Source: Staphylococcus sp.
GTDB taxonomy: Bacteria; Bacteroidota; Bacteroidia; Bacteroidales; Muribaculaceae
NCBI GenBank assembly: GCA_023665865.1
Contig: JAMPDC010000001.1
Location: 1,782,223-1,846,222 of the forward strand
Direction of reading: 5' to 3'
DNA: 64,000 nt
The notes beneath the pieces were generated by a model. It saw nothing but the letters and a program-made list of their open reading frames with translations. It searched no databases and was not told the origin of the DNA. Both the position numbers and the translations under genes were made by a program. This document shows, one piece after another, positions 50,701 to 59,331 of the stretch (positions are counted from its first letter, which is position 1; every line of letters begins with the position of its first letter).

Positions 50701-50908
50701 CGGCTACAACTTCGCTCCCCTCATGAACCAGAAGTGGTGTAGCCAGTGCCGTCTCTATTTCCAGGCCCAGAACCTCCTGACATTTACCAAATATGACGGT
50801 ATGGATCCTGAAATCGGCTATGGTACACAGACTTGGGTTTCCGGTGTGGATCTCGGATACTATCCCCGTCCCCGCACCTTCCTCGTAGGTGTCAACCTGG
50901 CTTTCTAA
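47729..50908 (+). CDS. SusC-family TonB-linked outer membrane transporter of the xyloglucan-type locus
   Basis: 1059 aa. A signal peptide (RVALLSLCLLAGMTLSAAP) is preceded by an unusually long charged start; an in-frame ATG at 47744 is an alternative. Then a carboxypeptidase-regulatory-like domain (VSGTVTQASDGEPLIGVSIL), the TonB-box region LDEVVVVGYGVQKKK, a plug (VTIRGLGTIGNASPLYLIDG, VLKDAASAAIYGAQAANGVV) and a barrel ending GVNLAF. It imports large oligosaccharides captured by the SusD partner encoded 36 bp downstream. It is the first gene of the plus-strand arm of the locus. Confidence 0.95.
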   Translation: MGKNLMERCTPLHLFRVALLSLCLLAGMTLSAAPLTVSGTVTQASDGEPLIGVSILIKGTSQGTMTDIDGNYTLKADEGATLVFSYVGFTTREITVNSSRMDVALVEDTEILDEVVVVGYGVQKKKLVTGATAQIKGDDIAKLNTTSPLQAMQGQLAGVSIASESGQPGSGMKVTIRGLGTIGNASPLYLIDGIGGDISTLNPADIESIDVLKDAASAAIYGAQAANGVVLITTKQGKEGKAKVTFDGYYGWQSAARKMEMLNSREYMTIMDEAQLNSGLAPYDWASMNSIWRTNANGESTLIDTDWVDSMFKDNATTQSYTLGVTGGSATSTYAISLGYLNQEGIVGGPDVSNYSRYNFRVNSDHKLLGNVLTVGEQVSFVYLKSRGIGVGNQYNNTLRGAFSATPLSPIYNEEGKFNDTTGSDWYQNDGNPYGSMMVNTNNQTKTATFNGNVYAQLEPIKNLRVRTVFGAVYNSSEYRSYTPIYQFSPYVYSTETRVSQNMNHSLCLTWTNTATYDFSIADHDFNVLVGMESSRYSGTYLGGGQGKLKEGFDDWVHGWISNGTGSTLGENGVSVAGNPHDESRTVSYFGRIGWNWQEKYMVNATVRRDGSSNFASGHRFGTFPSVSAGWNISNENFMESTRTWLDFLKIRASWGRVGNQNIDAYQYLAPIKNQNTHYYFGQYLGPNGQLMDYSTILANNWGAYPSRLGNLDVTWETSEQTNVGFDARLFNSRLGVNFDYYIKKNKDWLVVAPILATAGTDAPFINGGDVKNHGVELALSWTDVIGRDFSYSLSLNGAYNKNKVGSIPSEDGIIHGETNQLYENALEFYRAENGMPIGYFWGYKTAGIFQNQQQINDWIAAGNGVLQGSTVQPGDVIYVDVNHDGVINDDDKVDLGNGMPKFTYGFNINLYYKNFDLGITANGAAGYQIVQSYRNPNVKQANYTTAILDRWTGEGTSNRMPRVTNENINWQFSDLYTQDGDYLRISNLTFGYNFAPLMNQKWCSQCRLYFQAQNLLTFTKYDGMDPEIGYGTQTWVSGVDLGYYPRPRTFLVGVNLAF

Positions 50909-50944
50909 ATCCCGTTATTAATTCCAACGTCCAGATTTACAACA

Positions 50945-52618
50945 ATGAATAAAATTAAATATAATGTTTTGACTCTCGGTCTTGTGGCTGGTCTCGGGCT
51001 TTCGTCGTGTGGCGACAGTTTCCTCGATGTATCGTCAAAGGTAGAGTCCAATACTGAAAACTTCTATAAAACCGAGACCGACGCCATGCGTGCCCTCATC
51101 GGTTGCTACGACGGTTGGCGCCAGATTTCGTCCAACCCGGGCATCAACTTCTATGTTGCATCAACTATCATGTCTGACGAGACCTATGGCGGCACCGGCA
51201 ACGGTGACGGCTTCGGCTATCAGGTCATCGATGGTTTCAACACCTCAAAGTCGCCGAGCGACATGACTCTCTACACAACTGACTGGAAGGTTTACTATTC
51301 CGGAGTCTACCGTTGCAACGAGCTCATCACCCGTGAGGAGCAGATCGCATGGACGAGCGAGAACACACGCGGCCTCTACATGGGTCAGTGCCGTGCGCTC
51401 CGTGCCATCCTCTACTTCGACATGGTGCGCCTGTGGGGCAATATCCCTCTCTTCCTCGAACCCGTCAACGACAACCGCGAGCAGGCTGATCCCGCTGAGG
51501 TATATGCCGCTATTTTCGAGGATCTGAAATATGCTATCGCAAATATTCCGGAGAACGCTAAGTTTGCCGATGGCGACAGTGGCTACATCACCAAATATGC
51601 AGCCGAGGCCATCCTTGCCCGCGCATATCTCTACTACACTGGTTACTATGGTAAGGAACCCGGCTTCACAAATGCCGAAGGTGTCACCACCGGTACAGTC
51701 ACCAAGGCTGAGGCCCTCGCAGCGGTCGAGGATATCATCTCCTCAGGCAACTACGGTCTCGTGAAGGACTTCAAGAACCTTTGGCCAGCCTCTTCGCTCG
51801 TTCCCATTCCCGGCAATGTAGGCTGGGACACCAGCAAATCTACCTATGCAGGCGACCAGAACGAGGAAATCATTCTCGCTCAGCGTTTCACTCCGACTCA
51901 GGACTATGACGGCAACAACGATTCAAACCGCTGGCTCGTCATGATGGGTATGCGTTCGCTCAACGCTTCGCCCTACGGCAAGGGCTGGGGTGCATGCACC
52001 GTCTGCCCCTCCTTTCTTGAGAAATTTGAGGACAACGATCCGCGCCTCTCAGCATCAGTCATCGACATGGATGGTGAAGGCATCGCCCAGGGTAATGATT
52101 TCAACAGTTCTTTCCTTGACTGGCGCGAATATACAGGCTACACAGTCAAGAAATATTCTCCCCTCGTCTATGGCAACGGTCTCCCCGGAACTAACTCAGA
52201 CGGTACTGCCGGTTTCCAGGAGTGTAACGCCAACCAGTGGGTGATCGTGCGCTATGCCGACGTCCTCCTCATGGCAGCCGAGCTCGGTTCGTCTAACGCT
52301 TCGACCTATATGCACATGGTACGCGCCCGTGCAGGTCTCGATGATATCGCGGTCAACAAGCAGAACATCATGGACGAACGTGCACGTGAGCTCGCGTTTG
52401 AGGGTCACCGCTATTGGGATCTTCTCCGTCAGGGTGTCAACGTTGCCGCCGATGCCATCGCCGCTTCAGCCGGTACAGTGTTTAATGGTGGTGTAGAGGC
52501 CCGCGTCAGCTACGACAAGAGTCTCATCATCGCTACCAATGGTCTCAGCCAGATTCCCGAGGATCAGATCACACTCTCAAGCGGAGTGCTGAAGCAGAAC
52601 CCGGGATGGAGCAGATGA
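50945..52618 (+). CDS. SusD-family glycan-binding lipoprotein (SGBP-A type)
   Basis: 557 aa with lipobox GLGLSSC and then Gly-Asp. SusD features are SFLDVSSKVESNTENFYKTE, QCRALRAILYFDMVRLWGNI, AAEAILARAYLYYTGYYGKE, RYADVLLMAAELGSS, MVRARAGLDD, ARELAFEGHRYWDLLRQG and a final LKQNPGW. In xyloglucan loci this position is held by the surface glycan-binding protein that is essential for uptake. The 229 bp after it contain no gene and no clear promoter, so downstream genes probably share its transcript. Confidence 0.95.
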   Translation: MNKIKYNVLTLGLVAGLGLSSCGDSFLDVSSKVESNTENFYKTETDAMRALIGCYDGWRQISSNPGINFYVASTIMSDETYGGTGNGDGFGYQVIDGFNTSKSPSDMTLYTTDWKVYYSGVYRCNELITREEQIAWTSENTRGLYMGQCRALRAILYFDMVRLWGNIPLFLEPVNDNREQADPAEVYAAIFEDLKYAIANIPENAKFADGDSGYITKYAAEAILARAYLYYTGYYGKEPGFTNAEGVTTGTVTKAEALAAVEDIISSGNYGLVKDFKNLWPASSLVPIPGNVGWDTSKSTYAGDQNEEIILAQRFTPTQDYDGNNDSNRWLVMMGMRSLNASPYGKGWGACTVCPSFLEKFEDNDPRLSASVIDMDGEGIAQGNDFNSSFLDWREYTGYTVKKYSPLVYGNGLPGTNSDGTAGFQECNANQWVIVRYADVLLMAAELGSSNASTYMHMVRARAGLDDIAVNKQNIMDERARELAFEGHRYWDLLRQGVNVAADAIAASAGTVFNGGVEARVSYDKSLIIATNGLSQIPEDQITLSSGVLKQNPGWSR

Positions 52619-52847
52619 TAATGTGAAGGCATTGACTTTGCATGACTAAGTATTATAAAAACTTAAAAGTTAGAGTCTAAGATAATTTTCTGAAGAATCC
52701 TGCGTTTCATTATGGCACACAACTCACACATGGTCATACGAAAACGCACCCTCAGGCCCGACCTGCGACTCTACAACCTGTCTTGCAATGGCAAACCTTC
52801 AATCCAATAACCTAATTATCGAAATCTCTCTTATTAGATTTTAAACA

Positions 52848-54782
52848 ATGAAAAAACAGTTGAAATATCTATTTTCGTTGTCGCTGAGCGCAGTGGTAAT
52901 GCTTATGGGCACCACCTCATGTTCGCCTGACGATCACGAACTTTCGGGCCCGGTAGTTTCGCCCGAAGAACTTGTCGAGGGTATCGCTTTCTCCGTGACT
53001 CCCGACGCCTCCGACCCCAACACCATCCATCTGAAATCTCTCGTCAAGGGTGCTACTCCCGTTTGGCAGACTCCCAACGGCATTTCGCAGAATCCGGAGC
53101 TTGATCTCCAGTTCCCCTTTGCCGGTGACTATGAGATGACTTTCGGTGTGATGACTCAGGCTGGAACCGTCTGGGGCGAACCCTACACGATTTCCGTGAC
53201 CTCAAACAACTTCGGTCTTCTTTCCGATGCTATCTGGACCAATCTTGCCGGTGGTGTCGATGAGAATGGCCAGGGTAATCCCAAAAAGTGGGTGCCGTGC
53301 AACAATAACTACGGCATCGGCGGCTGCTCGTCTCCCGTCATGTATATGAGCCCCGACGACTATCCCGAGCCCGTCTTCGGCTATGGTAACTGGATGCCTA
53401 ACTGGGATCCCGGATTCCAGTCATGGCTTATCCCTGCCGATGACCCCTACATGGATTCTTCGATGACCTTCTCGCTTGACCCCGTGAATGGTTGCGTGGT
53501 TGAGATCGTGCGCAACTCTGCCGCCGGAGCCGAGACAGTGAAGGGAAAGTTCAATCTCAACATCTCTGATCCCAAGCATCCGCTGATCACTTTCCTCAAC
53601 GGTGCCTATTCGCTCCACAATGTCGCTATGGATGGAACTTGCTCCAACTACACCAACGACATCCGTATCATCGAATGTACTCCCTACCTCCTTCAGATCG
53701 CAACAATGCGTACCAATGACGAAGGTCCCTGGTGGCTCGTGTGGAACTTCATCTCTGAAGATCTCAAAAACGATCCCTCGATTCTTCCGTCAGATGGCCC
53801 GGAGCTCATCGAAGGTACTCCCGTAAAGGAACCCGAATATACTGACCTCGCCACAGATCTCTTCACCATCTCAGGCGACAACGCATCGTATCTCGCTACC
53901 CAGACCACATTCCTTCTTGACGAAGAGACTCCCTACGACCTCATGTGGTGGAACGAAGCCTCTGCAGCATGGGAATGGATCAACGGCTACGGCTCGACAT
54001 GGGCTCCCGCCTATGAGGCAGCCGATGAGTTTGCCCTTACCATCAACAAAAACGGCAAGGCTGAACTTGAGAACGCAGAAGGCGGTGCATCGACCACATT
54101 CACCATCGAGGGCAACAAGATTGTGTTTGCCGATGAAGTGACTCTTCTTACTTCCGGCAATGTAAGCATCAAGGGTAATGAATTCACCGTGATGAAATGT
54201 TCTGCTGACGACAATGAGGTTGTCTTCGGTATTCCTGTCGAGTACAATAACTCAGGTGTTGCCAGCAAGTATCTCTGCGCTAAGATGACCATCAAACCCA
54301 TCTCCGGAGGTCAGACCGGCCCGACAGTCCTTAAGGTAAACAATGATAACATTCCTGCCAATGACCTCTTCTATCTCAATGATGACAAGTATATCCGCGT
54401 CATGCTCTACAATCCCTGGGCCGGCAAGGATGACAGCGCGTTTGCCATCGATCCCACGATGCTCAAGCTGAAGAAGAATCAGACTCTCACCGTCAAGTTT
54501 ACCATTAGCGGTATCGACTGGACTGCTACTCCCAAGGCTGTCATTTGTGCTCAGAATGCCAATACCTACGGTTGGGATGCCGCGGCTTACGCAGCCTCAC
54601 CTTTCGTGAAGGATTTGAACACTTCAGGCGAGACAGAGCTGACTTTCACCAACGAGACCGGCTCGACCTACAACTTCTATGGCAACGATGCGATTGAAAT
54701 TTCAATCAATCTTGATGGCACAGCCTCAAGCACCGATCTCACCAATGCGGTTGTCAATATCACATCTGTCACCATCGAGTAA
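52848..54782 (+). CDS. Surface glycan-binding lipoprotein candidate (SusE/SGBP-B position)
   Basis: 644 aa with lipobox GTTSC. Residues about 45-125 form a PKD/Ig-like domain (PVWQTPNGISQNPELDLQFP, GDYEMTFGVMTQAGTVWGEP). The rest is predicted beta and aromatic-rich: GYGNWMPNWDPGFQSWL, GPWWLVWNFISEDL and YDLMWWNEASAAWEWINGYG look like carbohydrate-contact surfaces. The last 150 residues resemble the last modules of the next protein. No catalytic motif was recognised. The position after SusD in the locus and the exposed Trp/Tyr content suggest a surface binding protein; the exact ligand is inferred from the neighbouring enzymes. Confidence 0.75.
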   Translation: MKKQLKYLFSLSLSAVVMLMGTTSCSPDDHELSGPVVSPEELVEGIAFSVTPDASDPNTIHLKSLVKGATPVWQTPNGISQNPELDLQFPFAGDYEMTFGVMTQAGTVWGEPYTISVTSNNFGLLSDAIWTNLAGGVDENGQGNPKKWVPCNNNYGIGGCSSPVMYMSPDDYPEPVFGYGNWMPNWDPGFQSWLIPADDPYMDSSMTFSLDPVNGCVVEIVRNSAAGAETVKGKFNLNISDPKHPLITFLNGAYSLHNVAMDGTCSNYTNDIRIIECTPYLLQIATMRTNDEGPWWLVWNFISEDLKNDPSILPSDGPELIEGTPVKEPEYTDLATDLFTISGDNASYLATQTTFLLDEETPYDLMWWNEASAAWEWINGYGSTWAPAYEAADEFALTINKNGKAELENAEGGASTTFTIEGNKIVFADEVTLLTSGNVSIKGNEFTVMKCSADDNEVVFGIPVEYNNSGVASKYLCAKMTIKPISGGQTGPTVLKVNNDNIPANDLFYLNDDKYIRVMLYNPWAGKDDSAFAIDPTMLKLKKNQTLTVKFTISGIDWTATPKAVICAQNANTYGWDAAAYAASPFVKDLNTSGETELTFTNETGSTYNFYGNDAIEISINLDGTASSTDLTNAVVNITSVTIE

Positions 54783-54808
54783 TCACCACTCCAACCTTAT
54801 CACAAAAA

Positions 54809-57379
54809 ATGAAGACAAAAATATTTTTATTCATGTCGTTGTTCATGGGGCTGATTCTCGCTTCGTGTAACGATGATGATGACTACACAATCAACACCAC
54901 TCCGATCCTCACCGAGGACTCTGTAGTCACCGGTTCGGCCGACGTTACGGCTACCACCGCGACGCTCCACGGCACTGTCGATGGCATCCAGAATTCATCG
55001 TCTGCCTCCTATGCCATTGGCTTCCGCTACGGCTTCACTGAAAATGCTCTCACCGAGACCATCGCAGCTACTGTCGACGACAAAGTTATGACAGCTGAGC
55101 TTTCAGGTCTTACTGAAAACACAGTGGTCTACTATCAGGCTTACGTGACTCTCCAGGGCAAGGTGACCTTTGCCGGCGATGTCAAGAGCCTCATCACGAC
55201 CAATACCCGAGTTGTCACTTCGGCTCCGACCGGTGTGACTGCCAACGCCGCCACTATGGACGGTAGCGCTACCGGCGCCCCTGCCGATGCAACCTATGGT
55301 TTTGTTGTAGCCGCTACTCCCGAGGAGGAGGCTGTCCGCGCAGGTCTCATCATTGCTGCTGACGGAGGTCCCTCATTCTCGCTTGCCTTCTCAGGTCTCG
55401 CGCCCAACACCACCTACTATTATGCCGCATACGCTGATCTCGGCACCGGTGTAGTCTATGGCAACATTGAGTCGTTCACTACTTCAGGCGTGAAGGTTGA
55501 CCTTGACAACGATCTCGTTGACCTCGGTCTTTCCGTCAAGTGGGCCCGCTTCAATGTCGGCGCTGAGAAGGAAAATGATTTTGGCGGACGCTTCGGTTAT
55601 GGCGACAAAACCGGTGTCAGCAATTCTATCGACTTAGCCCAGTATGCGTCAGCTGACATCTATAAGACTGAAAACGACATCGCCAACAGCGCATGGAGCG
55701 GATCTGTGACTCTCCCGAGTGCTGCTGACTTCGAGGAGCTCTTCAACTCCTGTCAGAAAGAGTGGACTGAGGTCGACGGTGTTGCCGGCTATAAGCTGAC
55801 AGGCCCCAACGGCAACTCAATCTTCCTTCCCGCCGCAGGTTCACGTACGATCAACGATGTTGATGGAGCAGGTGTCACCGGTCACTATGCCACCGGTTCG
55901 ATCAACGGTTCAAACAGCCAGTTTGCAATCTCCTACCGTTTTGATGCCGCAGGCTCTTCACGTACAACTTCGCCCGTATATCAGGCACTTTCCGTACGTC
56001 CCGTTTCGACAGCCCGCAATGCTGTCTTCAACAAGGAAGATCTCTTCAAGACTTGGGAAATCGACTACAATGCCGGTTCGAGCATCATGTTCAACGGTCC
56101 GGTATGGTTCTACGGCACAGCTGACTCATGGCGTACCGTCTCAAACAATGAGCCCGTCGTAGGCGACTCATGGTGTTGGGATGCCGATGCCTCAAACACC
56201 TGGGCGTTTGGCGACTGCACCGGTTACATGACCATCAACCCCGACGGTACCATCATCGTCAAGAACCAGAACGGCGACGAGCAGAGCGGTACCTATACTA
56301 TCGACGAGGCCAACAAGACTATCACTGCGACTGTCGACCTCCTCGCTCCCGACAACTTCGTCACTCCTATGGTTGAGAACCGCAAGACCAACATCAAGAT
56401 TCTCTCCCTCACCGCCGATAAGCTCCAGATGGGCTACTACCGCGACTCTGAGCCTGCAACACTCTCGGTCAACATGATTCCCAAGACCAAGAAGTATGGC
56501 TTCGCCGCCAATCTCCTCTGCGTGGGTGCCGACTGGAACGGAACCTGGGGCAGCGAGGTCGCTCTTCTGATGCCCGGCGAGCTTGACGGTGTCCACACCT
56601 TCAGCTACGACGGCAGCTGCAACGGCGCCATGGTCTTCAATTTTGACATCGCCGGTCTGCGTGCCGCTTATCCCAACGCTATCGTCTCTATCAAGGAGAT
56701 CCGTTGCGATGGCAATGCTATCAAGTTTGACGCCAATAAGTTCTTCTATGGCGACATCGAGGAAAACGGCAATTTCCGTGTCGAACTCTTCAACATTTGG
56801 GGCAAGGGCTCAAACGGCGGTGTGGTTTCATCGCCCTTCAGCGCCACTACCGGTGACTCTGATCCCGCCTTCACCTTCGCTTCCAAGCTTGAGTTTGACT
56901 ATGTGATCATTACCGAGCCTCACTTCACACCGACCTGGATCAACATCAATCCCAACTGGGGCGGTGACTGGGCCTACACTCAAGGCGCTTCGTTCAACAT
57001 CGTGGTTGACGAGAACAACAAGCTCGCTTTTGATTCACCCGCTTTCGACATCACTCTCAATGGTACTGATTTCGCAGCAGGTTCAATCATGACATTCGCT
57101 CAGGTCGACAATCTGTATGACTACTTCCCCCAGACACATGCCACACTTGATGCCCTCTATCTCGACGGCAATTCCGTAGCCTTTGACGCAGCCATGGTGC
57201 CCGACACTTCTGACGGCGCCGCCTACCGTCTGGAACTCTGGAACATGTATGGCACCACTGCAAATGCAGGTTGTGCGTTTGGCACACCTGTCGACGGTGT
57301 CATCACAGGTCTTGGCTTCAGCCAGTCAATGCGCGCACAGTTCACCTTCCGCAGTCTGTTCAAGACAGTGGAATGGTGA
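54809..57379 (+). CDS. Multidomain surface lipoprotein: FN3-like x2, FISUMP-like, lipocalin-like, C-terminal beta modules
   Basis: 856 aa with lipobox LILASC followed by Asn-Asp-Asp-Asp-Asp. Two fibronectin-III-like repeats (about 40-135 and 137-228; VTATTATLHGTVDGIQ, GLTENTVVYYQAYV, GLAPNTTYYYAAYAD) come first. A domain like the Fibrobacter major paralogous domain follows (about 232-395: VDLGLSVKWARFNVGAE, LPSAADFEELFNSC, GNSIFLPAAGSRTI, ALSVRPV). Next is a lipocalin-like segment (about 400-540: LFKTWEIDYNAG, GYMTINPDGTIIVKNQ, SGTYTIDEANKTITATV) and two related aromatic beta modules to the end. No catalytic motif is seen. It is encoded 26 bp after the previous lipoprotein and probably serves as an extended surface glycan-binding protein. 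The domain order is unusual. Confidence 0.75.
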   Translation: MKTKIFLFMSLFMGLILASCNDDDDYTINTTPILTEDSVVTGSADVTATTATLHGTVDGIQNSSSASYAIGFRYGFTENALTETIAATVDDKVMTAELSGLTENTVVYYQAYVTLQGKVTFAGDVKSLITTNTRVVTSAPTGVTANAATMDGSATGAPADATYGFVVAATPEEEAVRAGLIIAADGGPSFSLAFSGLAPNTTYYYAAYADLGTGVVYGNIESFTTSGVKVDLDNDLVDLGLSVKWARFNVGAEKENDFGGRFGYGDKTGVSNSIDLAQYASADIYKTENDIANSAWSGSVTLPSAADFEELFNSCQKEWTEVDGVAGYKLTGPNGNSIFLPAAGSRTINDVDGAGVTGHYATGSINGSNSQFAISYRFDAAGSSRTTSPVYQALSVRPVSTARNAVFNKEDLFKTWEIDYNAGSSIMFNGPVWFYGTADSWRTVSNNEPVVGDSWCWDADASNTWAFGDCTGYMTINPDGTIIVKNQNGDEQSGTYTIDEANKTITATVDLLAPDNFVTPMVENRKTNIKILSLTADKLQMGYYRDSEPATLSVNMIPKTKKYGFAANLLCVGADWNGTWGSEVALLMPGELDGVHTFSYDGSCNGAMVFNFDIAGLRAAYPNAIVSIKEIRCDGNAIKFDANKFFYGDIEENGNFRVELFNIWGKGSNGGVVSSPFSATTGDSDPAFTFASKLEFDYVIITEPHFTPTWININPNWGGDWAYTQGASFNIVVDENNKLAFDSPAFDITLNGTDFAAGSIMTFAQVDNLYDYFPQTHATLDALYLDGNSVAFDAAMVPDTSDGAAYRLELWNMYGTTANAGCAFGTPVDGVITGLGFSQSMRAQFTFRSLFKTVEW

Positions 57380-57427
57380 TCAGGCTCCCTCTGAACAGTG
57401 ATATAAATCCAATATGAATAAGAGAGT

Positions 57428-57475
57428 GGGGGGCAGCCGTGGCTACACAGACTGTCCCCCCTCCTTTATATTTTC
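57428..57475 (+). terminator. Intra-locus terminator between the lipoprotein and GH5 genes
   Basis: GGGGGGCAG (57428-57436) pairs with CTG and CCCCCC (57452-57461) with a one-base bulge, followed by tcctttatattttccc. It may lower GH5 expression relative to the binding proteins, since no separate promoter for GH5 is visible. Confidence 0.65.
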
Positions 57476-57497
57476 CCTTCTTTTTCCTTAAAAATAA

Positions 57498-59249
57498 ATG
57501 AAAGCACTTAAAACACTTATTGCCTCAATGATGCTCTTTTGTGTCGGCGGAACCATAATTTCGTGTGACGACGACAAAGAGCCTTCAAAAGTTGAGTTTG
57601 TCACCGGTGATTTTGTAGTCAGCAAGACAGCCATTGCCCTTGCCGGAACTCAGGAGCAGACGCTGACCATCAAATCGCCTGTCGCCCCGACCGTGAAATC
57701 TGATGCAGAGTGGCTTCATGTCGGTCCGGTTGAGCGTGCGATGTCTTCAAAGATCTTTACATGTACTGTTTCGGCCGACGAGAACACGTCATACGATGTA
57801 CGTTCGGCAACTCTTACCGTAACCGCCGGCAATGATACAAAGACTGTCAGCGTAGCGCAGTTTGGAGCCGAGACCGTCGATATCCTCTCGGCAGATCCTT
57901 CAGGAGAGCTTGATCCCTATGGCGGTACACTTAATGTGTCCTTTATCGCCACCGGCGAAGTCTCTGTAGAAAAACCGGCCTGGCTCGAGCTTTCGACCAG
58001 CCGCTCATTAATAGAAAATACCTATACATTTACATATAGCGCCAACGCGGGTGGCGAGGCCCGTGGTGGTGACATCGTCATTTCACTCGTTTCCGATCCG
58101 TCGATCTCGGCGATGGTTACCGTCAGCCAGGCCGCAGCCGATTTCTCGTCCAACATGAGCAGCACCGCAACCGAGCTCGCTGCAAGAATGTTTGCCGGAG
58201 TCAACATCGGTAACACCATGGAGCCGCCTAGCGGCGAAGGAACCTGGGGTGCTGCTAAAGTTACACCCGAATATGTCAAGGGCCTGAAGCGTCTTGGCTT
58301 TAACGCTGTCCGTATTCCCTGTGCATGGGACAGCCATGTCACAGATCCTGCCAACAACACCATTGACCCCGCATGGCTCGCTCGAGTGGATGAGGTTGTC
58401 GGCTATGTCGTGGCTGAGGATATGTATGCCATTGTCAATATCCATTGGGATGGCGGCTGGCTTGAGGAATCGTGTGTCAAAGGCTATGACGCAGCTGTCG
58501 ACAAGAAGCAGCGTGACTATTGGACCCAGATTGCCTCCAAGCTCAACCACTATGACGAGCATCTGCTTTTCGCAGGCATGAATGAGCCCGGTCAGCAGGA
58601 TCAGGGAGGTGTCAACAACTCTTCGATCGACGCGATGACCACCTATCAGCAGACCTTTGTCGATGCAGTCCGTGCGACCGGCGGAAACAATGCCTCGCGT
58701 TGTCTCATCCATCAGACTCCCTACACAAATATTGACAAGGGTGTGTCGTCGGCCTACAAACTTCCCAAAGATGTGGTTGAAAACCGTATGCTCGTGGAGG
58801 TACACTTCTACGATCCTTCCGATTTCACTCTCATGAGCAAAGATGGCGAATGGGGTGCAGGTTCGAAGGTCAAGCTCTACTGGGGCGCTGACAACCATGT
58901 GGCCGGTTCAGACCGTAACTGCACCTGGGGTGAAGAATCTCATGTCGACGCTCAGTTCAAGAAGATGCAGGACACATTCGTCTCGAAGGGGATACCTGTG
59001 ATTCTCGGTGAGTATGCCGTGACCACCTCACGCTCTGTGACCGACTATCCCGATTTCAATGCCGACAAGTGGAAAGCAAGCCGTGCATGGTGGACTGAAT
59101 ATATCACACGTTCGGCCAAGAATCATGGCTGTGTGCCTTTCTATTGGGAGACCGGTGGCGATATCAACCGCACCAACGGCTCAGCGCTCAATCCATATCT
59201 GACCGATGCTCTCATGAAGGGAGCTGCTGACGGCAAGTATCCTTTCTAA
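57498..59249 (+). CDS. GH5 endo-glucanase/xyloglucanase lipoprotein with BACON domains
   Basis: 583 aa with lipobox GTIISC followed by Asp-Asp-Asp-Lys, compatible with surface display. Two BACON-type beta domains (about 30-125 and 126-212; TVKSDAEWLHVGP, VSVEKPAWLELSTS) precede the catalytic barrel from about 220 (RMFAGVNIGNTMEPPSGEG, RLGFNAVRIPCAWDSHV, VNIHWDGGWLEE). E363 in AGMNEP is the acid/base and E505 in VILGEYA the nucleophile. NIGNTME and the HWDGGW loop are typical of subfamily GH5_4, which includes the BACON-carrying xyloglucanase BoGH5A. It would cut xyloglucan outside the cell to start utilisation. It is the last gene of the plus-strand arm. Confidence 0.93.
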   Translation: MKALKTLIASMMLFCVGGTIISCDDDKEPSKVEFVTGDFVVSKTAIALAGTQEQTLTIKSPVAPTVKSDAEWLHVGPVERAMSSKIFTCTVSADENTSYDVRSATLTVTAGNDTKTVSVAQFGAETVDILSADPSGELDPYGGTLNVSFIATGEVSVEKPAWLELSTSRSLIENTYTFTYSANAGGEARGGDIVISLVSDPSISAMVTVSQAAADFSSNMSSTATELAARMFAGVNIGNTMEPPSGEGTWGAAKVTPEYVKGLKRLGFNAVRIPCAWDSHVTDPANNTIDPAWLARVDEVVGYVVAEDMYAIVNIHWDGGWLEESCVKGYDAAVDKKQRDYWTQIASKLNHYDEHLLFAGMNEPGQQDQGGVNNSSIDAMTTYQQTFVDAVRATGGNNASRCLIHQTPYTNIDKGVSSAYKLPKDVVENRMLVEVHFYDPSDFTLMSKDGEWGAGSKVKLYWGADNHVAGSDRNCTWGEESHVDAQFKKMQDTFVSKGIPVILGEYAVTTSRSVTDYPDFNADKWKASRAWWTEYITRSAKNHGCVPFYWETGGDINRTNGSALNPYLTDALMKGAADGKYPF

Positions 59250-59286
59250 ATAATTTAGACTAAGCAAATTTTCCCGTAAATACTTA

Positions 59287-59325
59287 CCGCCCCGTGCAAA
59301 CAAATGTTTGTGCGGGGCGGTTTTA
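59287..59325 (+). terminator. Terminator at the end of the utilisation locus
   Basis: ccgccccg (59287-59294) pairs with cggggcgg (59313-59320), with an inner caaac/gtttg stem, followed by ttttatatt. Confidence 0.9.
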
Positions 59326-59331
59326 TATTAT

